From: Companilactobacillus baiquanensis
GTDB lineage: Bacteria > Bacillota > Bacilli > Lactobacillales > Lactobacillaceae
Direction: 5' to 3'
Length of the DNA: 64,000 nt
Assembly (NCBI RefSeq): GCF_003946605.1
Contig: NZ_RHOQ01000001.1
Coordinates: 124,001-188,000, forward strand
Positions 45,534-55,384 of this stretch are shown here, in pieces (within the stretch, counting starts at the first letter, position 1; every line of letters begins with the position of its first letter). Below the pieces are notes generated by a model. The model was given only the letters and a program-made list of their open reading frames with translations, was not told the origin of the DNA and made no database searches. The position numbers and the translations under genes were made by a program.

Positions 45534-46580
45534 ATGTTATCGAAACGTCAAGATGCTATCTTGAAAGAAGTAGTGCGCATTTTTACAGATACCGGCCAAC
45601 CGGTTGGTTCAAAGACATTAATGAATGCGTTGTCGTTTCATGTTAGTTCAGCCACTATTAGAAATGAAATGGCAACGTTAGAGGAGATTGGTTATTTAGA
45701 GAAAACACACCTTTCTTCCGGTCGCATTCCATCTGCAATGGGATATCGTTATTATCTTGATCATTTGGTTCGACCTATGTCAGTACCTCAAAATATTGCT
45801 CAAAGAATCGATGAAGATTTTGGAAAGACTTATCATCAAATAGATGATATTATCGAACAATCCGCAAAGATCCTTTCTCATTTAACAAGTTATACAGCAA
45901 TTACATTAGGTCCTGAAAGCAACGCTGTTTTATTGACCGGTTTCAGAATCGTACCATTAAATTCACGTCAAATAATGGCAATTATTGTTACTAGTGATAA
46001 TAATGTTGAAAGTAATATATATACAATAAATGAAGAGTTTGATACGGAACTGATTGAAAAAATTGTTAGGGTAGTAAATGATAAATTAGTCGGACAACCT
46101 TTACCTAAGGTTATTAAAATGTTACATAATGATGTTCCAGCAATTTTATCTGAATATATGTACTCCAATGATGGATTGATCGATATGATCGATCAGCTCT
46201 TTAGAAAAGCCGGTTCTGAAAAATACTTTGTTGATGGTCAGCTTAATTTATTGAATTACGCCAACAATGAAGATTTGTCAGAAGTACAGTCACTTTTCTC
46301 AATTATTAATGAAAGTAATGATTTGAAAAAATTATTAGATCCAGATATTGCTGATGACGGCATTCGTGTTCGTCTTGGTAGTGAATTGGGTTCAGATGCA
46401 TTTAAGAATTACAGTATTATTACTGCTAATTATGATGTTGGTCATCATGGAAAAGGTGTTATTGCCTTATTAGGTCCAACTACAATGCATTATTCACAAT
46501 TGATCGGATTGCTTGGAGAATTCCGCCAAGAATTAGCCAAAAGATTGATCGATTATTATTCACGGTATGATGATTCTTGA
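45534..46580 (+). CDS. hrcA: Heat-inducible transcription repressor HrcA
   Basis: A 348-residue repressor of class I heat-shock genes. The N-terminal winged helix includes DAILKEVVRIFTDTGQPVGSKTL and VSSATIRNEMATLEEIGYLEKTHLSSGRIPS; the GAF-like core follows, and the C-terminal VALLGPTTMHYSQ-type segment (IALLGPTTMHYSQLIGLL) is present. It needs GroEL for activity in other species. First gene of the hrcA-grpE-dnaK operon and self-regulated through the CIRCE just upstream. Confidence 0.97.
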   Translation: MLSKRQDAILKEVVRIFTDTGQPVGSKTLMNALSFHVSSATIRNEMATLEEIGYLEKTHLSSGRIPSAMGYRYYLDHLVRPMSVPQNIAQRIDEDFGKTYHQIDDIIEQSAKILSHLTSYTAITLGPESNAVLLTGFRIVPLNSRQIMAIIVTSDNNVESNIYTINEEFDTELIEKIVRVVNDKLVGQPLPKVIKMLHNDVPAILSEYMYSNDGLIDMIDQLFRKAGSEKYFVDGQLNLLNYANNEDLSEVQSLFSIINESNDLKKLLDPDIADDGIRVRLGSELGSDAFKNYSIITANYDVGHHGKGVIALLGPTTMHYSQLIGLLGEFRQELAKRLIDYYSRYDDS

Positions 46581-46596
46581 TACTTAGGAGGAAGTA

Positions 46597-47172
46597 ATGG
46601 CAGATAAAGATGAAACAAAGCAAAAAGTAGACGACCCTCAAAAGCCAGAAGAAAAAGTTGAAAGTTCAACTAAAGATAATTCTTCAAAGGAAAGTCCAAA
46701 AGAGAAAATTGATCCAAAGGACGTTGCTTTAAAGGATCTAAAGGCAAAGAATGCAGAGTTGGAAGACAAGTTTTTAAGAAGCCAAGCTGAAATTCAAAAT
46801 ATGAATAATCGTCATAAAAAAGAAGTCGCTGGTATTCTTAAATATGATGGTCAAAAATTGGCCACTGAAATACTTCCAGTGCTTGATAATTTGGAACGTG
46901 CTTTGACAGTTGAAGTTGATGACGATGCTGGCAAGCAATTGAAAAAGGGTATCGATATGGTCCAACAACATATGGTAAAAGCTTTAAAAGATAATAAAGT
47001 TACTGTTATCGATGGTGTTGGAGATAAGTTTGATCCTACTGATAGCCAAGCAGTGCAAACTGTTCCAGCAGATGATGATCATCCTAAAGATACTATCGTT
47101 CAAGTTTTACAAAAGGGTTATAAATTAGAAGATCGTGTATTACGTCCTGCAATGGTCGTTGTCGCTCAATAA
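46597..47172 (+). CDS. grpE: Nucleotide exchange factor GrpE
   Basis: A 191-residue DnaK cochaperone. A charged, disordered N-terminus of about 45 residues precedes the long dimerising coiled coil ([29 protein letters not shown]) and the C-terminal beta domain ([41 protein letters not shown]). Ribosome binding site AGGAGGA. Between hrcA and dnaK as expected. Confidence 0.96.
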   Translation: MADKDETKQKVDDPQKPEEKVESSTKDNSSKESPKEKIDPKDVALKDLKAKNAELEDKFLRSQAEIQNMNNRHKKEVAGILKYDGQKLATEILPVLDNLERALTVEVDDDAGKQLKKGIDMVQQHMVKALKDNKVTVIDGVGDKFDPTDSQAVQTVPADDDHPKDTIVQVLQKGYKLEDRVLRPAMVVVAQ

Positions 47173-47201
47173 TATAAAATTTTAAAAAGAGGTTTTAATT
47201 T

Positions 47202-49055
47202 ATGTCAAAAGTTATTGGTATTGATTTAGGTACTACAAACTCAGCTGTTGCAGTACTAGAAGGTGGATCACCTAAAATTATTGCTAACAAAGAAGGTGCC
47301 AGAACTACTCCTTCAGTTGTTGCTTTTAAAGATGGCGAAATTCAAGTTGGTGAAGTTGCTAAGAGACAAGCAATCACTAACCCAGATACAGTTTCATCAA
47401 TTAAAAGACATATGGGTGAACCAGGTTATAAAGTAACTGTTGCTGGTAAATCATATACACCTCAAGAAATTTCAGCTATGATTTTGCAACATATTAAGAA
47501 ATTCTCAGAAGAGTATCTTGGTGAAGATGTTACAGATGCTGTTATTACAGTTCCTGCATACTTCAATGATTCACAAAGACAAGCTACAAAAGATGCCGGT
47601 AAAATTGCTGGTTTAAACGTTCAACGTATCGTTAACGAACCAACTGCTTCTGCACTTGCTTATGGTCTTGACAATGACAAGGGTGACGAAAAGATCCTTG
47701 TTTATGACCTTGGTGGTGGTACATTTGATGTTTCTATCCTTGAATTAGGTGACGGTGTGTTTGAAGTTCTTTCAACTAATGGTGATACACGTCTTGGTGG
47801 TGATGACTTTGACCAAAAGATCATCGACTGGTTAGTTGAACAATTCAAGAATAAGAACGGCGTTGACTTATCACAAGATAAGATGGCACTTCAAAGATTG
47901 AAGGATGCCGCTGAAAAAGCTAAGAAGGATCTATCAGGTGTTAGCCAAACATCTATCAGCTTGCCATTTATTTCATCTGGTGCTAACGGTCCACTTCATT
48001 TGGAAGAGACTTTGACACGTGCTAAGTTTGATGAGTTAACATCAGAATTAGTTGAAAGAACAAGAATCCCTGTTGATAAGGCTTTGAAAGATGCTAATCT
48101 TACAGCTGCAGATCTTGACAAAGTTATCTTAAATGGTGGTTCAACACGTATTCCTGCCGTTCAAGATGCTGTAAAGAACTGGACAAATAAGGAACCTGAT
48201 CACTCAATCAACCCTGACGAAGCCGTTGCTTTAGGTGCTGCTATTCAAGGTGGTGTTATCTCTGGTGATGTTAAAGACGTTGTTTTACTTGATGTCACAC
48301 CACTTTCATTAGGTATTGAAACTATGGGTGGAGTATTTACTAAGTTGATCGATAGAAATACAACTATCCCAACAAGTAAATCACAAACATTCTCAACTGC
48401 TGCAGATAATCAAAGTGCTGTTGATATTCATGTTTTACAAGGTGAACGTCCAATGGCTGCCGATAACAAGACCTTAGGTCGTTTCCAATTAACAGATATT
48501 CCAGCTGCACCACGTGGTGTACCTCAGATCGAAGTTAAATTCGATATTGATAAGAACGGTATCGTTAATGTTTCGGCTAAGGATCTTGGTACTAATAAGG
48601 AACAAAAGATCACTATCAAGAGTTCGTCAGGTTTAAGTGATGAAGAAATTGATAAGATGATGAAAGAAGCCAAGGAAAACGAAGACGAAGATAACAAGCG
48701 TAAAGAGGAAGTAGACGTTAAGAATGATGTTGAACAAACATTATTTGCTACTGACAAGACTCTTAAAGATATTAAGGGTAAAGTTTCTGACGACGAAATC
48801 AAGAAGGCAGAAGACGCTCGTGATGCTTTGAAGAAGGCTCAAGATTCTGGTGACCTTGAAGATATGAAGAAGAAACGTGACGATTTGAATAAGATCGTGC
48901 AAGATCTATCTGTAAAGCTTTATCAACAAGCTCAAGATCAACAAAAAGACGCAGGCAATGCTGCTGAAGGTACTACTGACGACAAAGGCAAAGACGACGG
49001 TAAGACAGTTGATGGCGACTTTGAAGAAGTAGATCCAGATAAAGATAAAAAATAA
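47202..49055 (+). CDS. dnaK: Chaperone protein DnaK (Hsp70)
   Basis: A 617-residue Hsp70. The nucleotide-binding domain begins [18 protein letters not shown] and contains [14 protein letters not shown] and [13 protein letters not shown]; it lacks the 24-residue insert of Gram-negative DnaK, as in all Firmicutes. The substrate-binding domain follows ([15 protein letters not shown]) and the tail is acidic ([14 protein letters not shown]). Intact. Confidence 0.98.
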   Translation: MSKVIGIDLGTTNSAVAVLEGGSPKIIANKEGARTTPSVVAFKDGEIQVGEVAKRQAITNPDTVSSIKRHMGEPGYKVTVAGKSYTPQEISAMILQHIKKFSEEYLGEDVTDAVITVPAYFNDSQRQATKDAGKIAGLNVQRIVNEPTASALAYGLDNDKGDEKILVYDLGGGTFDVSILELGDGVFEVLSTNGDTRLGGDDFDQKIIDWLVEQFKNKNGVDLSQDKMALQRLKDAAEKAKKDLSGVSQTSISLPFISSGANGPLHLEETLTRAKFDELTSELVERTRIPVDKALKDANLTAADLDKVILNGGSTRIPAVQDAVKNWTNKEPDHSINPDEAVALGAAIQGGVISGDVKDVVLLDVTPLSLGIETMGGVFTKLIDRNTTIPTSKSQTFSTAADNQSAVDIHVLQGERPMAADNKTLGRFQLTDIPAAPRGVPQIEVKFDIDKNGIVNVSAKDLGTNKEQKITIKSSSGLSDEEIDKMMKEAKENEDEDNKRKEEVDVKNDVEQTLFATDKTLKDIKGKVSDDEIKKAEDARDALKKAQDSGDLEDMKKKRDDLNKIVQDLSVKLYQQAQDQQKDAGNAAEGTTDDKGKDDGKTVDGDFEEVDPDKDKK

Positions 49056-49065
49056 GTTTTGTGAT

Positions 49066-49289
49066 AAAGAGCAGCGATTTTAATTACTAGACTGTTAATG
49101 GTATAGTATAAAAATGTACTGCTCTTTTGAGCTTGAAAATGAAAAACAGAGCGTGACTTAAGGCGGTTAGAGACTGAGCATATCGTAGATAAGCGGAGGT
49201 ATCTGCCTTATGTCGCGCGTTTCAATAAATAATAATCGTAATACAACAAGAGGGCGTGACGAAAGTCACATCCTCATCACAAAGGTGAT
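49066..49289 (+). promoter_or_regulatory. Structured dnaK-dnaJ intergenic RNA with sequestered dnaJ ribosome binding site
   Basis: Four separate pairings are visible. (1) AAAGAGCAG (49066-49074) with CTGCTCTTT (49119-49127). (2) A 14-position stem, 49151-49164 with 49205-49218 (one T-T mismatch), enclosing AGATA/TATCT (49187-49204). (3) GAGG-GC-GTGAC with GTCAC-AT-CCTC around a GAAA tetraloop (49250-49275). (4) ATCAC/GTGAT (49276-49289) holding the Shine-Dalgarno AAAGGTGAT. The first may terminate dnaK transcripts partly; the rest looks like a dnaJ leader. Confidence 0.5.
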
Positions 49290-49294
49290 TTTTA

Positions 49295-50422
49295 ATGGCA
49301 AATAGAGATCCATATGATGTTTTAGGCGTTGATAAAAGCGCTTCTGAAGATGAAATAAAAAAAGCATTTCGTAAGCTTTCAAAAAAATATCATCCTGATA
49401 TCAATAAAGCACCTGATGCTGAGGCAAAGTTTAAAGAAATAAATGAAGCATATGAAACTCTTAAGGACCCTCAAAAGCGCGCCCAATATGATCAATATGG
49501 ATCAGCAGGTATGAATGGCGGACAAGGATTTGGCGGTTTTGGCGGCGGAGCTGGCGAACAATTCGGCGGCTTTGATGATATTTTCAGTCAATTCTTTGGC
49601 GGCGGTACTGCTAGACAGAGTCCTAATGCTCCAAGACAAGGTTCAGATCTGCAATATCGAATGGATCTTTCTTTTGAAGAAGGAGTTTTTGGTAAATCGA
49701 CTAATATTAATTATAATCGTGAAGAGGAATGTAAGACTTGTGGCGGTAACGGTGCTAAACCCGGTACTCAGCCTGAAACTTGTCATAAATGTCACGGTTC
49801 AGGACATATTGAAGTAGAACGTGCAACTCCACTAGGCCGTATGCGTACTAGAGTTGTTTGTGATGTCTGCAATGGTACTGGTAAAGAAATTAAAGAAAAG
49901 TGTCCAACATGTCATGGTAAGGGTAAAGTAAATAACAAGCATACCCTTAAAGTTACAGTTCCAGCTGGTGTTGAAGATGGACAACAAATGAGATTAGACG
50001 GTCAAGGTGAAGCCGGAGAAAACGGTGGTCCTTACGGTGATCTTTATATTGTCTTTAGAGTTAAACCAAGCAAGGAATTTACCCGTGACGGTGGAACTAT
50101 TTATACATCTGTAAATATCAGTTTTCCTCAAGCAACTTTAGGTGATGAAATTGAAGTCAATACAGTTCATGGACCAGTTAAATTAACTGTTCCTGGTGGT
50201 ACTCAAACGGGTACATCATTTAGATTACGAGGTAAGGGAGCACCAGTTTTAAATAGTGATAAAGTTGGTGACGAAAAAGTTACAGTAAACATTGTTACTC
50301 CTCGTAAGTTATCAAGTGAACAAAAAGATGCTTTGAAGAAATTCGCTGAAGCAGGTGGAGATAAGGTCAAAGAAAAAGATAGTAATTTCTTTGATAAATT
50401 AAAGGATACTTTTAAGAGCTAA
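49295..50422 (+). CDS. dnaJ: Chaperone protein DnaJ (Hsp40)
   Basis: A 375-residue type I Hsp40. The J domain holds HPD in [21 protein letters not shown]; a Gly/Phe-rich linker ([18 protein letters not shown]) follows; the zinc-binding domain has four CxxCxGxG repeats ([32 protein letters not shown]); the C-terminal substrate domains complete it. Separated from dnaK by 239 structured bases rather than the usual shorter gap. Confidence 0.98.
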   Translation: MANRDPYDVLGVDKSASEDEIKKAFRKLSKKYHPDINKAPDAEAKFKEINEAYETLKDPQKRAQYDQYGSAGMNGGQGFGGFGGGAGEQFGGFDDIFSQFFGGGTARQSPNAPRQGSDLQYRMDLSFEEGVFGKSTNINYNREEECKTCGGNGAKPGTQPETCHKCHGSGHIEVERATPLGRMRTRVVCDVCNGTGKEIKEKCPTCHGKGKVNNKHTLKVTVPAGVEDGQQMRLDGQGEAGENGGPYGDLYIVFRVKPSKEFTRDGGTIYTSVNISFPQATLGDEIEVNTVHGPVKLTVPGGTQTGTSFRLRGKGAPVLNSDKVGDEKVTVNIVTPRKLSSEQKDALKKFAEAGGDKVKEKDSNFFDKLKDTFKS

Positions 50423-50431
50423 AATTTTATT

Positions 50432-50465
50432 AAAAGAGAGCTTTAATTAGGCTCTCTTTTTTGCT
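50432..50465 (+). terminator. Rho-independent terminator after dnaJ
   Basis: AAAAGAGAGC pairs with GCTCTCTTTT around TTTAATTAG, followed by TT. Ends the heat-shock operon. Confidence 0.9.
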
Positions 50466-50552
50466 GTATTTCAAACTGCCTCCTTTATGGTGGTATTAGG
50501 TCAAATAGTGTAAAATGAAAAGAATGAGATAATTGATAGAAGGGAATAATTT

Positions 50553-52394
50553 ATGGATCTAGATTTAGATAAATTAAAAGAACGACAAAAAAGAATTCGT
50601 AATTTTTCTATCGTAGCGCATATCGATCATGGTAAATCAACGATTGCCGATCGTATTTTAGAGAAAACTAAAACCGTCTCCAAGCGTGAGATGAAGGCTC
50701 AAATCTTAGATGATATGGATCTTGAGCGCGAACGTGGAATTACAATAAAATTAAACGCAGTTGAATTAGAGTATGAGGCTAAGGATGGAAAGGATTATAT
50801 TTTCCATTTAATAGATACACCAGGACACGTGGATTTCTCATATGAGGTTTCACGTTCTTTGGCAGCTTGTGAAGGAGCATTGTTAGTTGTTGATGCTGCC
50901 CAAGGTGTTGAAGCACAAACCTTAGCTAATTCTTATTTGGCAATTGATAACGACTTAGAGATATTGCCAGTCATCAATAAAGTTGATCTACCATCAGCTC
51001 AACCTGAAAAGGTTCAAGAAGAAATAGAAGAAATGATTGGGATTGATGCTGAAAATGCTGTTATGACTAGTGCTAAGACTGGCCTTGGCATTGATGAGTT
51101 ACTCGAAAGAATCGTTTCAGATTTTCCTGCTCCAGAAGGTGACCTTGAAAAGCCTCTGAAGGCACTTATTTTCGATTCGGTTTACGATAGTTATCGTGGA
51201 GTTGTTTTGAATGTCCGTGTTCGTGAAGGAATCGTTAAAGTCGGTGATACGATCGAATTAATGAGTAATAAAAAGACTTTTGAGGTCACTGATGTAGGTG
51301 TCATGTCGCCAAAGGCTGTTTCGCGTGATTATCTTATGGCCGGCGATGTTGGTTATATCACAGCCAGTATCAAATCAGTTGTTGAAACACAGGTTGGTGA
51401 TACAGTCACATTAGCCGACAATCCGACTGATGAACCATTAACTGGCTATCGTAAGAGCACACCGATGGTTTATGCTGGTATGTATCCAGTAGATAATGCT
51501 CGTTATGAAGATCTCCATGAAGCTTTGGAAAAGTTAAAACTTAACGATGCCGCCTTGGAATATGAACCTGAAACTTCACAGGCCTTAGGATTTGGTTTCC
51601 GTGTAGGATTTTTAGGTTTACTTCACATGGATGTTGTTCAAGAGCGTCTGGAAAGAGAATTTGATCTTGATTTAATTATTACCTCACCATCGGTTGATTA
51701 TCATGTCACAACTAATGGTGGTGAAGAAATAGTTGTCGATAATCCGGCCGAATTGCCAGATGCATCGGAAATAAAAGAAATACGTGAACCCTATGTTAGA
51801 GCTGAAATAATGGTTCCTGAAGACTATGTTGGTCCGGTTATGGAACTTTGCCAGCGTAAACGTGGACAATTTGAAACAATGGATTACTTAGATAAATATC
51901 GAGTTAATGTTATTTATAAGTTGCCATTGTTGGAAATTATTTTTGACTTCTTTGATGATCTTAAGTCTAACACTAAAGGCTATGCCTCATTAGATTATGA
52001 TGTAGATGCGTATGAAGCTAGTGATTTGGTCAAGATGGATATTCTTTTAAATGGGGAAATCGTCGATGCTTTAAGTTTCATCGTTCATCGAGATTTTGCC
52101 TATCAAAGAGGACGTGACATTGTATCTCGTTTGAAAGAAGTTATCCCTAGACAAATGTTTGAAATTCCAATTCAAGCTGCCATCGGTAATAAAATCGTTG
52201 CCCGTGCGACTGTTAAAGCTTATCGTAAAGATGTTACTGCTAAACTTTATGGTGGTGACCGTACTCGTCGTGATAAGTTATTGAATAAACAAAAAGCTGG
52301 TAAAAAGCGTATGAAGGAAGTAGGTAAAGTTTCCATTCCTCAAGAAGCTTTCATGTCAGTTTTGAATTTGAATAAAGGCAAAGCGGATGACTAA
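50553..52394 (+). CDS. lepA: Elongation factor 4 (LepA)
   Basis: A 613-residue translational GTPase. G motifs [40 protein letters not shown] and NKVDLPSA are followed by domain II, the EF-G-like domains, and the LepA-specific C-terminal domain ([32 protein letters not shown], in parts). Ribosome binding site AGAAGGGAA. It lies after dnaJ as in many lactobacilli, but separated from it by a terminator. Confidence 0.97.
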   Translation: MDLDLDKLKERQKRIRNFSIVAHIDHGKSTIADRILEKTKTVSKREMKAQILDDMDLERERGITIKLNAVELEYEAKDGKDYIFHLIDTPGHVDFSYEVSRSLAACEGALLVVDAAQGVEAQTLANSYLAIDNDLEILPVINKVDLPSAQPEKVQEEIEEMIGIDAENAVMTSAKTGLGIDELLERIVSDFPAPEGDLEKPLKALIFDSVYDSYRGVVLNVRVREGIVKVGDTIELMSNKKTFEVTDVGVMSPKAVSRDYLMAGDVGYITASIKSVVETQVGDTVTLADNPTDEPLTGYRKSTPMVYAGMYPVDNARYEDLHEALEKLKLNDAALEYEPETSQALGFGFRVGFLGLLHMDVVQERLEREFDLDLIITSPSVDYHVTTNGGEEIVVDNPAELPDASEIKEIREPYVRAEIMVPEDYVGPVMELCQRKRGQFETMDYLDKYRVNVIYKLPLLEIIFDFFDDLKSNTKGYASLDYDVDAYEASDLVKMDILLNGEIVDALSFIVHRDFAYQRGRDIVSRLKEVIPRQMFEIPIQAAIGNKIVARATVKAYRKDVTAKLYGGDRTRRDKLLNKQKAGKKRMKEVGKVSIPQEAFMSVLNLNKGKADD

Positions 52395-52421
52395 GCAAAT
52401 TAATAATTAAATTTAATCGGA

Positions 52422-52457
52422 ACACTTATAATAGAAATGTTATAAGTGTTTTTTTAT
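52422..52457 (+). terminator. Rho-independent terminator after lepA
   Basis: AACACTTATAA pairs perfectly with TTATAAGTGTT around TAGAAATG, followed by TTTTTT. Confidence 0.9.
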
Positions 52458-52473
52458 TGAGGAGGTATTTTTA

Positions 52474-53811
52474 ATGGTTGATTCTGAAAATAAATTTGAC
52501 GTTATTGTTCTTGGTGCAGGTCCGGCTGGATTAGCAGAAGGTTATGCCTTAAAATCTGCTGGTAAAAGTGTTGCCATAGTTGAAAACTATCAATGGGGTG
52601 GAACTTGCCCCAATCGTGGCTGTGATCCTAAAAAAATACTCTTGAGTGGCGTGCAGGCTAGAGATAGAGTGGAACAACTTCAAGGAAAAGGTTTTTCAAG
52701 CGTTCCGTTTGTTAACTGGAGTGAGCTCGAAGCTTTTAAAGAGACATATACTAGTAAGATTCCTAGTGGTAGTCGTAATGGAGCTGTTAGCGCGGGTATT
52801 ACGGCTATTGATGGGGATCCTGAATTTATTTCAGATGATAAAATTCAAGTTAATGATAAAGTTTATCAAGCTCAAAACTTTGTGATCGCAACTGGTCAAA
52901 GACCTAGTCAGATAAATATTTCTGGAAAGGAAAATTTACTAACTAGTACTGATTTTTTGAGTTTGAAAGCAATGCCTAAGAAAATTACATTTATTGGAGC
53001 TGGTTATATTGCCTTTGAACTTGCTACAATAGCTAACTCTACTGGTGCAGAAGTCCATATTGTCCATCACAATGATCGTCCGCTTAAAGGTTTCGATAAA
53101 CAATATGTTGATGAATTGATTAAACAATTAGAAAATCGCGGTATTAAATTTCATTTTAATGTTGATACAAATGCCATTGAAAAAAATGATCAAGGATATA
53201 CTTTAAAAGCTAAGAATTTTAGTTTAGATAGCGATTTAGTTGTCGGTGCAACTGGTAGAATTCCTAATACTGATAAACTAAAGCTAGATAAAGCTCATGT
53301 TGAATACTCTGCTAAAGGTATTCAGACGAATGATCATTTACAAACATCCAATAAAAGAATCTATGCTATTGGGGATGTACTTGATAAGAATGAACCTAAA
53401 TTGACCCCTGTTGCTGGTTTTGAAGCTCGTTATGTAGCAGATATTTTGAATGGTAAAAATGATCAAGCAATAGTTTATCCAGCTATTCCAACTTTGGTTT
53501 ATGGAAGTCCGGAATTAGCTAAGGTAGGTTTAAGTACGATCGATAAAGAAAACTCTGATCAATTTCATGTGGTCGATCAAGATCAGACTAAGTGGTTTAC
53601 GTACTATCGTACAAATGAACATGTTGCTAAAGCTAAGATCGTTTTCGATAAAGATGAACAAATCGTTGGTGCAACTATTTTGAGTAATGAAGCTGATGAA
53701 GTTATTAATTATTTAACAACAGCCATAAATAAAAAAATGACACATGATGAGGTAGTTAATACTATCTTTGCCTATCCAACTCCTGCTAGTGATCTTCAAT
53801 ATTTACTTTAA
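52474..53811 (+). CDS. FAD-dependent pyridine nucleotide-disulfide oxidoreductase (atypical)
   Basis: A 445-residue glutathione reductase-like flavoprotein. FAD-binding GAGPAGLAEGYAL, redox pair Cys45-x4-Cys50 in GGTCPNRGCDPKK, ATGQRPS, NAD(P)-binding GAGYIAFELATIA, and the FAD-contacting AIGDV are all present. The C-terminal active-site motif, normally HPTxxE in the dimer partner, reads YPTPAS followed by Asp, so the proton-relay His and Glu are both lost. Hence a simple glutathione reductase assignment is unsafe; it might use another acceptor. Monocistronic or with the next gene 38 bases downstream. Confidence 0.82.
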   Translation: MVDSENKFDVIVLGAGPAGLAEGYALKSAGKSVAIVENYQWGGTCPNRGCDPKKILLSGVQARDRVEQLQGKGFSSVPFVNWSELEAFKETYTSKIPSGSRNGAVSAGITAIDGDPEFISDDKIQVNDKVYQAQNFVIATGQRPSQINISGKENLLTSTDFLSLKAMPKKITFIGAGYIAFELATIANSTGAEVHIVHHNDRPLKGFDKQYVDELIKQLENRGIKFHFNVDTNAIEKNDQGYTLKAKNFSLDSDLVVGATGRIPNTDKLKLDKAHVEYSAKGIQTNDHLQTSNKRIYAIGDVLDKNEPKLTPVAGFEARYVADILNGKNDQAIVYPAIPTLVYGSPELAKVGLSTIDKENSDQFHVVDQDQTKWFTYYRTNEHVAKAKIVFDKDEQIVGATILSNEADEVINYLTTAINKKMTHDEVVNTIFAYPTPASDLQYLL

Positions 53812-53849
53812 TTGAAGAGTATAATATTAATTATGCTGGGGGTAAATTT

Positions 53850-54416
53850 ATGAAGACTGAGAAAGAAAAATTTTTAGCTGGTGAGCCATATCAGATCATG
53901 GATCCAGAATTAGCAGCTGATGAAACTAGATCGAGAAGATTATGTAAAATATTGAATGAATTAGATGATGCTGCCATCTCAGAAAAGGATAAGGTGATTC
54001 GACAACTCTTTGGTTCAGTTGGAAAAGATCCTTATATCCAGCCTAATTTTAGATGTGATTTTGGCTATAATATTCACGTTGGTGACAATTTCTTATGTAA
54101 TTACGACAATGTTATTCTAGATATTGCACCAGTAACGATCGGAGATCATTGTTTGATGGCACCGCATGCGCAAATATATGCCGCATACCATCCCTATGAT
54201 CCCACACAGAGAGCTAATTTTATCGGCTTAGGCAAACCTGTTACAATCGGGGATAACGTTTGGATAGGCGCTAATGCGGTTATTTTGCCAGGTGTGACTT
54301 TAGGTAATAATGTTATCGTTGGTGCTAATTCAACCGTAACAAAATCTTTTGGCGATAATGTGATTATTGCCGGTAGTCCAGCTAAGGTGTTACGTAAAAA
54401 TATGCCTAAAAATTAA
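53850..54416 (+). CDS. Maltose/galactoside O-acetyltransferase family protein
   Basis: A 188-residue left-handed beta-helix acetyltransferase. An N-terminal helical part (EKEKFLAGEPYQIMDPELAADETRSRRL) is the Mac/LacA signature; hexapeptide repeats follow, with the catalytic His in AAYHPYDP, then GDNVWIGANAVILPGVTLGNN and AGSPAKVLRK. It acetylates sugars with acetyl-CoA; the real substrate is unknown. Ribosome binding site GGGGGTAA. Confidence 0.88.
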   Translation: MKTEKEKFLAGEPYQIMDPELAADETRSRRLCKILNELDDAAISEKDKVIRQLFGSVGKDPYIQPNFRCDFGYNIHVGDNFLCNYDNVILDIAPVTIGDHCLMAPHAQIYAAYHPYDPTQRANFIGLGKPVTIGDNVWIGANAVILPGVTLGNNVIVGANSTVTKSFGDNVIIAGSPAKVLRKNMPKN

Positions 54417-54433
54417 GTTGTTATATTTAAGTA

Positions 54434-54473
54434 CACTCTTTAAGTTAGACACAATCTTAAAGGGTGCTTTTCT
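54434..54473 (+). terminator. Rho-independent terminator after the acetyltransferase gene
   Basis: CACTCTTTAAG pairs with CTTAAAGGGTG (one G-T) around a 11-base loop, followed by CTTTTCT. Confidence 0.7.
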
Positions 54474-54494
54474 ATATTTGAAGGAGAAGAAGTT

Positions 54495-55316
54495 ATGACC
54501 ATTAAATTAGTTGCTTTTGACATGGATGGAACTTTCCTAAATGATCAAAATGGATACAATCATCAACGTTTTGGAGAGATTTTAAGTAAATTACGTTCTA
54601 AAAATATTCGAGTAGTTGCGGCCAGCGGTTCACAATATCAACGTTTATTAAATCAATTTGATGAATTTAAGTCGGAGATGGATTTTGTTTCTCAAAATGG
54701 AGCTGCTGTTTATAGCAATGGGGAACCACTTTTAATTCAGGCTATCCCAGAAGAATCAGTTAAAGCTACTTTGGATATTATTAATCATCAGTTTAAAGCA
54801 ACAGATATTGCTGAACATTTAGTCGTTGGCGTAAAGTCAGCTTATGTTGATCAAAGTATTTCAAAAGAAGCTTTTGATTTAACGTATCGCTATTATAATC
54901 ATTTAAAACGAGTGGACAATTTACCAAAGGTCACTCCACAAATTTTACAAGATCAGGTTACAAGTATTGGAATAACGTTTGATGCTGGTGTTAATTTTAA
55001 AAAGGTGATCACTGATCTTCGTCAGGCTTTGCCAATTGGTTTATCTAGTCAGACATCTGGATATAACACGGAATTGATCAGTGAAAATTCAGTTAATAAG
55101 GCTGCAGGGTTAAGAGAATTTCAAAATAGATACAATATAGCAGATGATGAGATCATGACTTTTGGAGATAATGAAAATGATTTAAGTATGTTGAAATTGA
55201 CACCATATGGTTATGTTGTCGATAATGCTTCAGATAAAATGAAAGCACAGGTTGATCATATTACTGACTCAAATAATGACGAGGGCGTATTAAACGTATT
55301 GAGTAATTTGATTTAA
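54495..55316 (+). CDS. Cof-type HAD hydrolase
   Basis: A 273-residue haloacid dehalogenase-superfamily phosphatase of the Cof/type IIB subgroup. Motif I is FDMDGTFLND with both catalytic Asp residues, motif II is AASGSQYQR, and motif IV is FGDNENDLSML; the cap domain lies between. Such enzymes dephosphorylate sugar phosphates or cofactors; substrate unknown. Ribosome binding site GGAGAAG. It ends in a strong terminator that also faces the convergent operon. Confidence 0.9.
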   Translation: MTIKLVAFDMDGTFLNDQNGYNHQRFGEILSKLRSKNIRVVAASGSQYQRLLNQFDEFKSEMDFVSQNGAAVYSNGEPLLIQAIPEESVKATLDIINHQFKATDIAEHLVVGVKSAYVDQSISKEAFDLTYRYYNHLKRVDNLPKVTPQILQDQVTSIGITFDAGVNFKKVITDLRQALPIGLSSQTSGYNTELISENSVNKAAGLREFQNRYNIADDEIMTFGDNENDLSMLKLTPYGYVVDNASDKMKAQVDHITDSNNDEGVLNVLSNLI

Positions 55317-55331
55317 AATTTTTTACAGACT

Positions 55332-55378
55332 AAAACGGGAGTAAACAGACTTTTTTGTCTATTTGCTCCCGTTTTTTT
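55332..55378. terminator. Bidirectional terminator between the HAD gene and the prenyl-synthase-like operon
   Basis: AACGGGAG pairs with CTCCCGTT, and inner AGAC pairs with GTCT around a T-rich loop, with A- and T-runs outside. Confidence 0.88.
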
Positions 55379-55384
55379 AATGTT

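Noticed and set aside
49145..49220. tRNA or known small stable RNA in the dnaK-dnaJ gap
   Set aside because: No T-loop GTTCRA, no anticodon arm or CCA end, and no 4.5S, 6S, tmRNA or RNase P signature; kept only as a structured leader.
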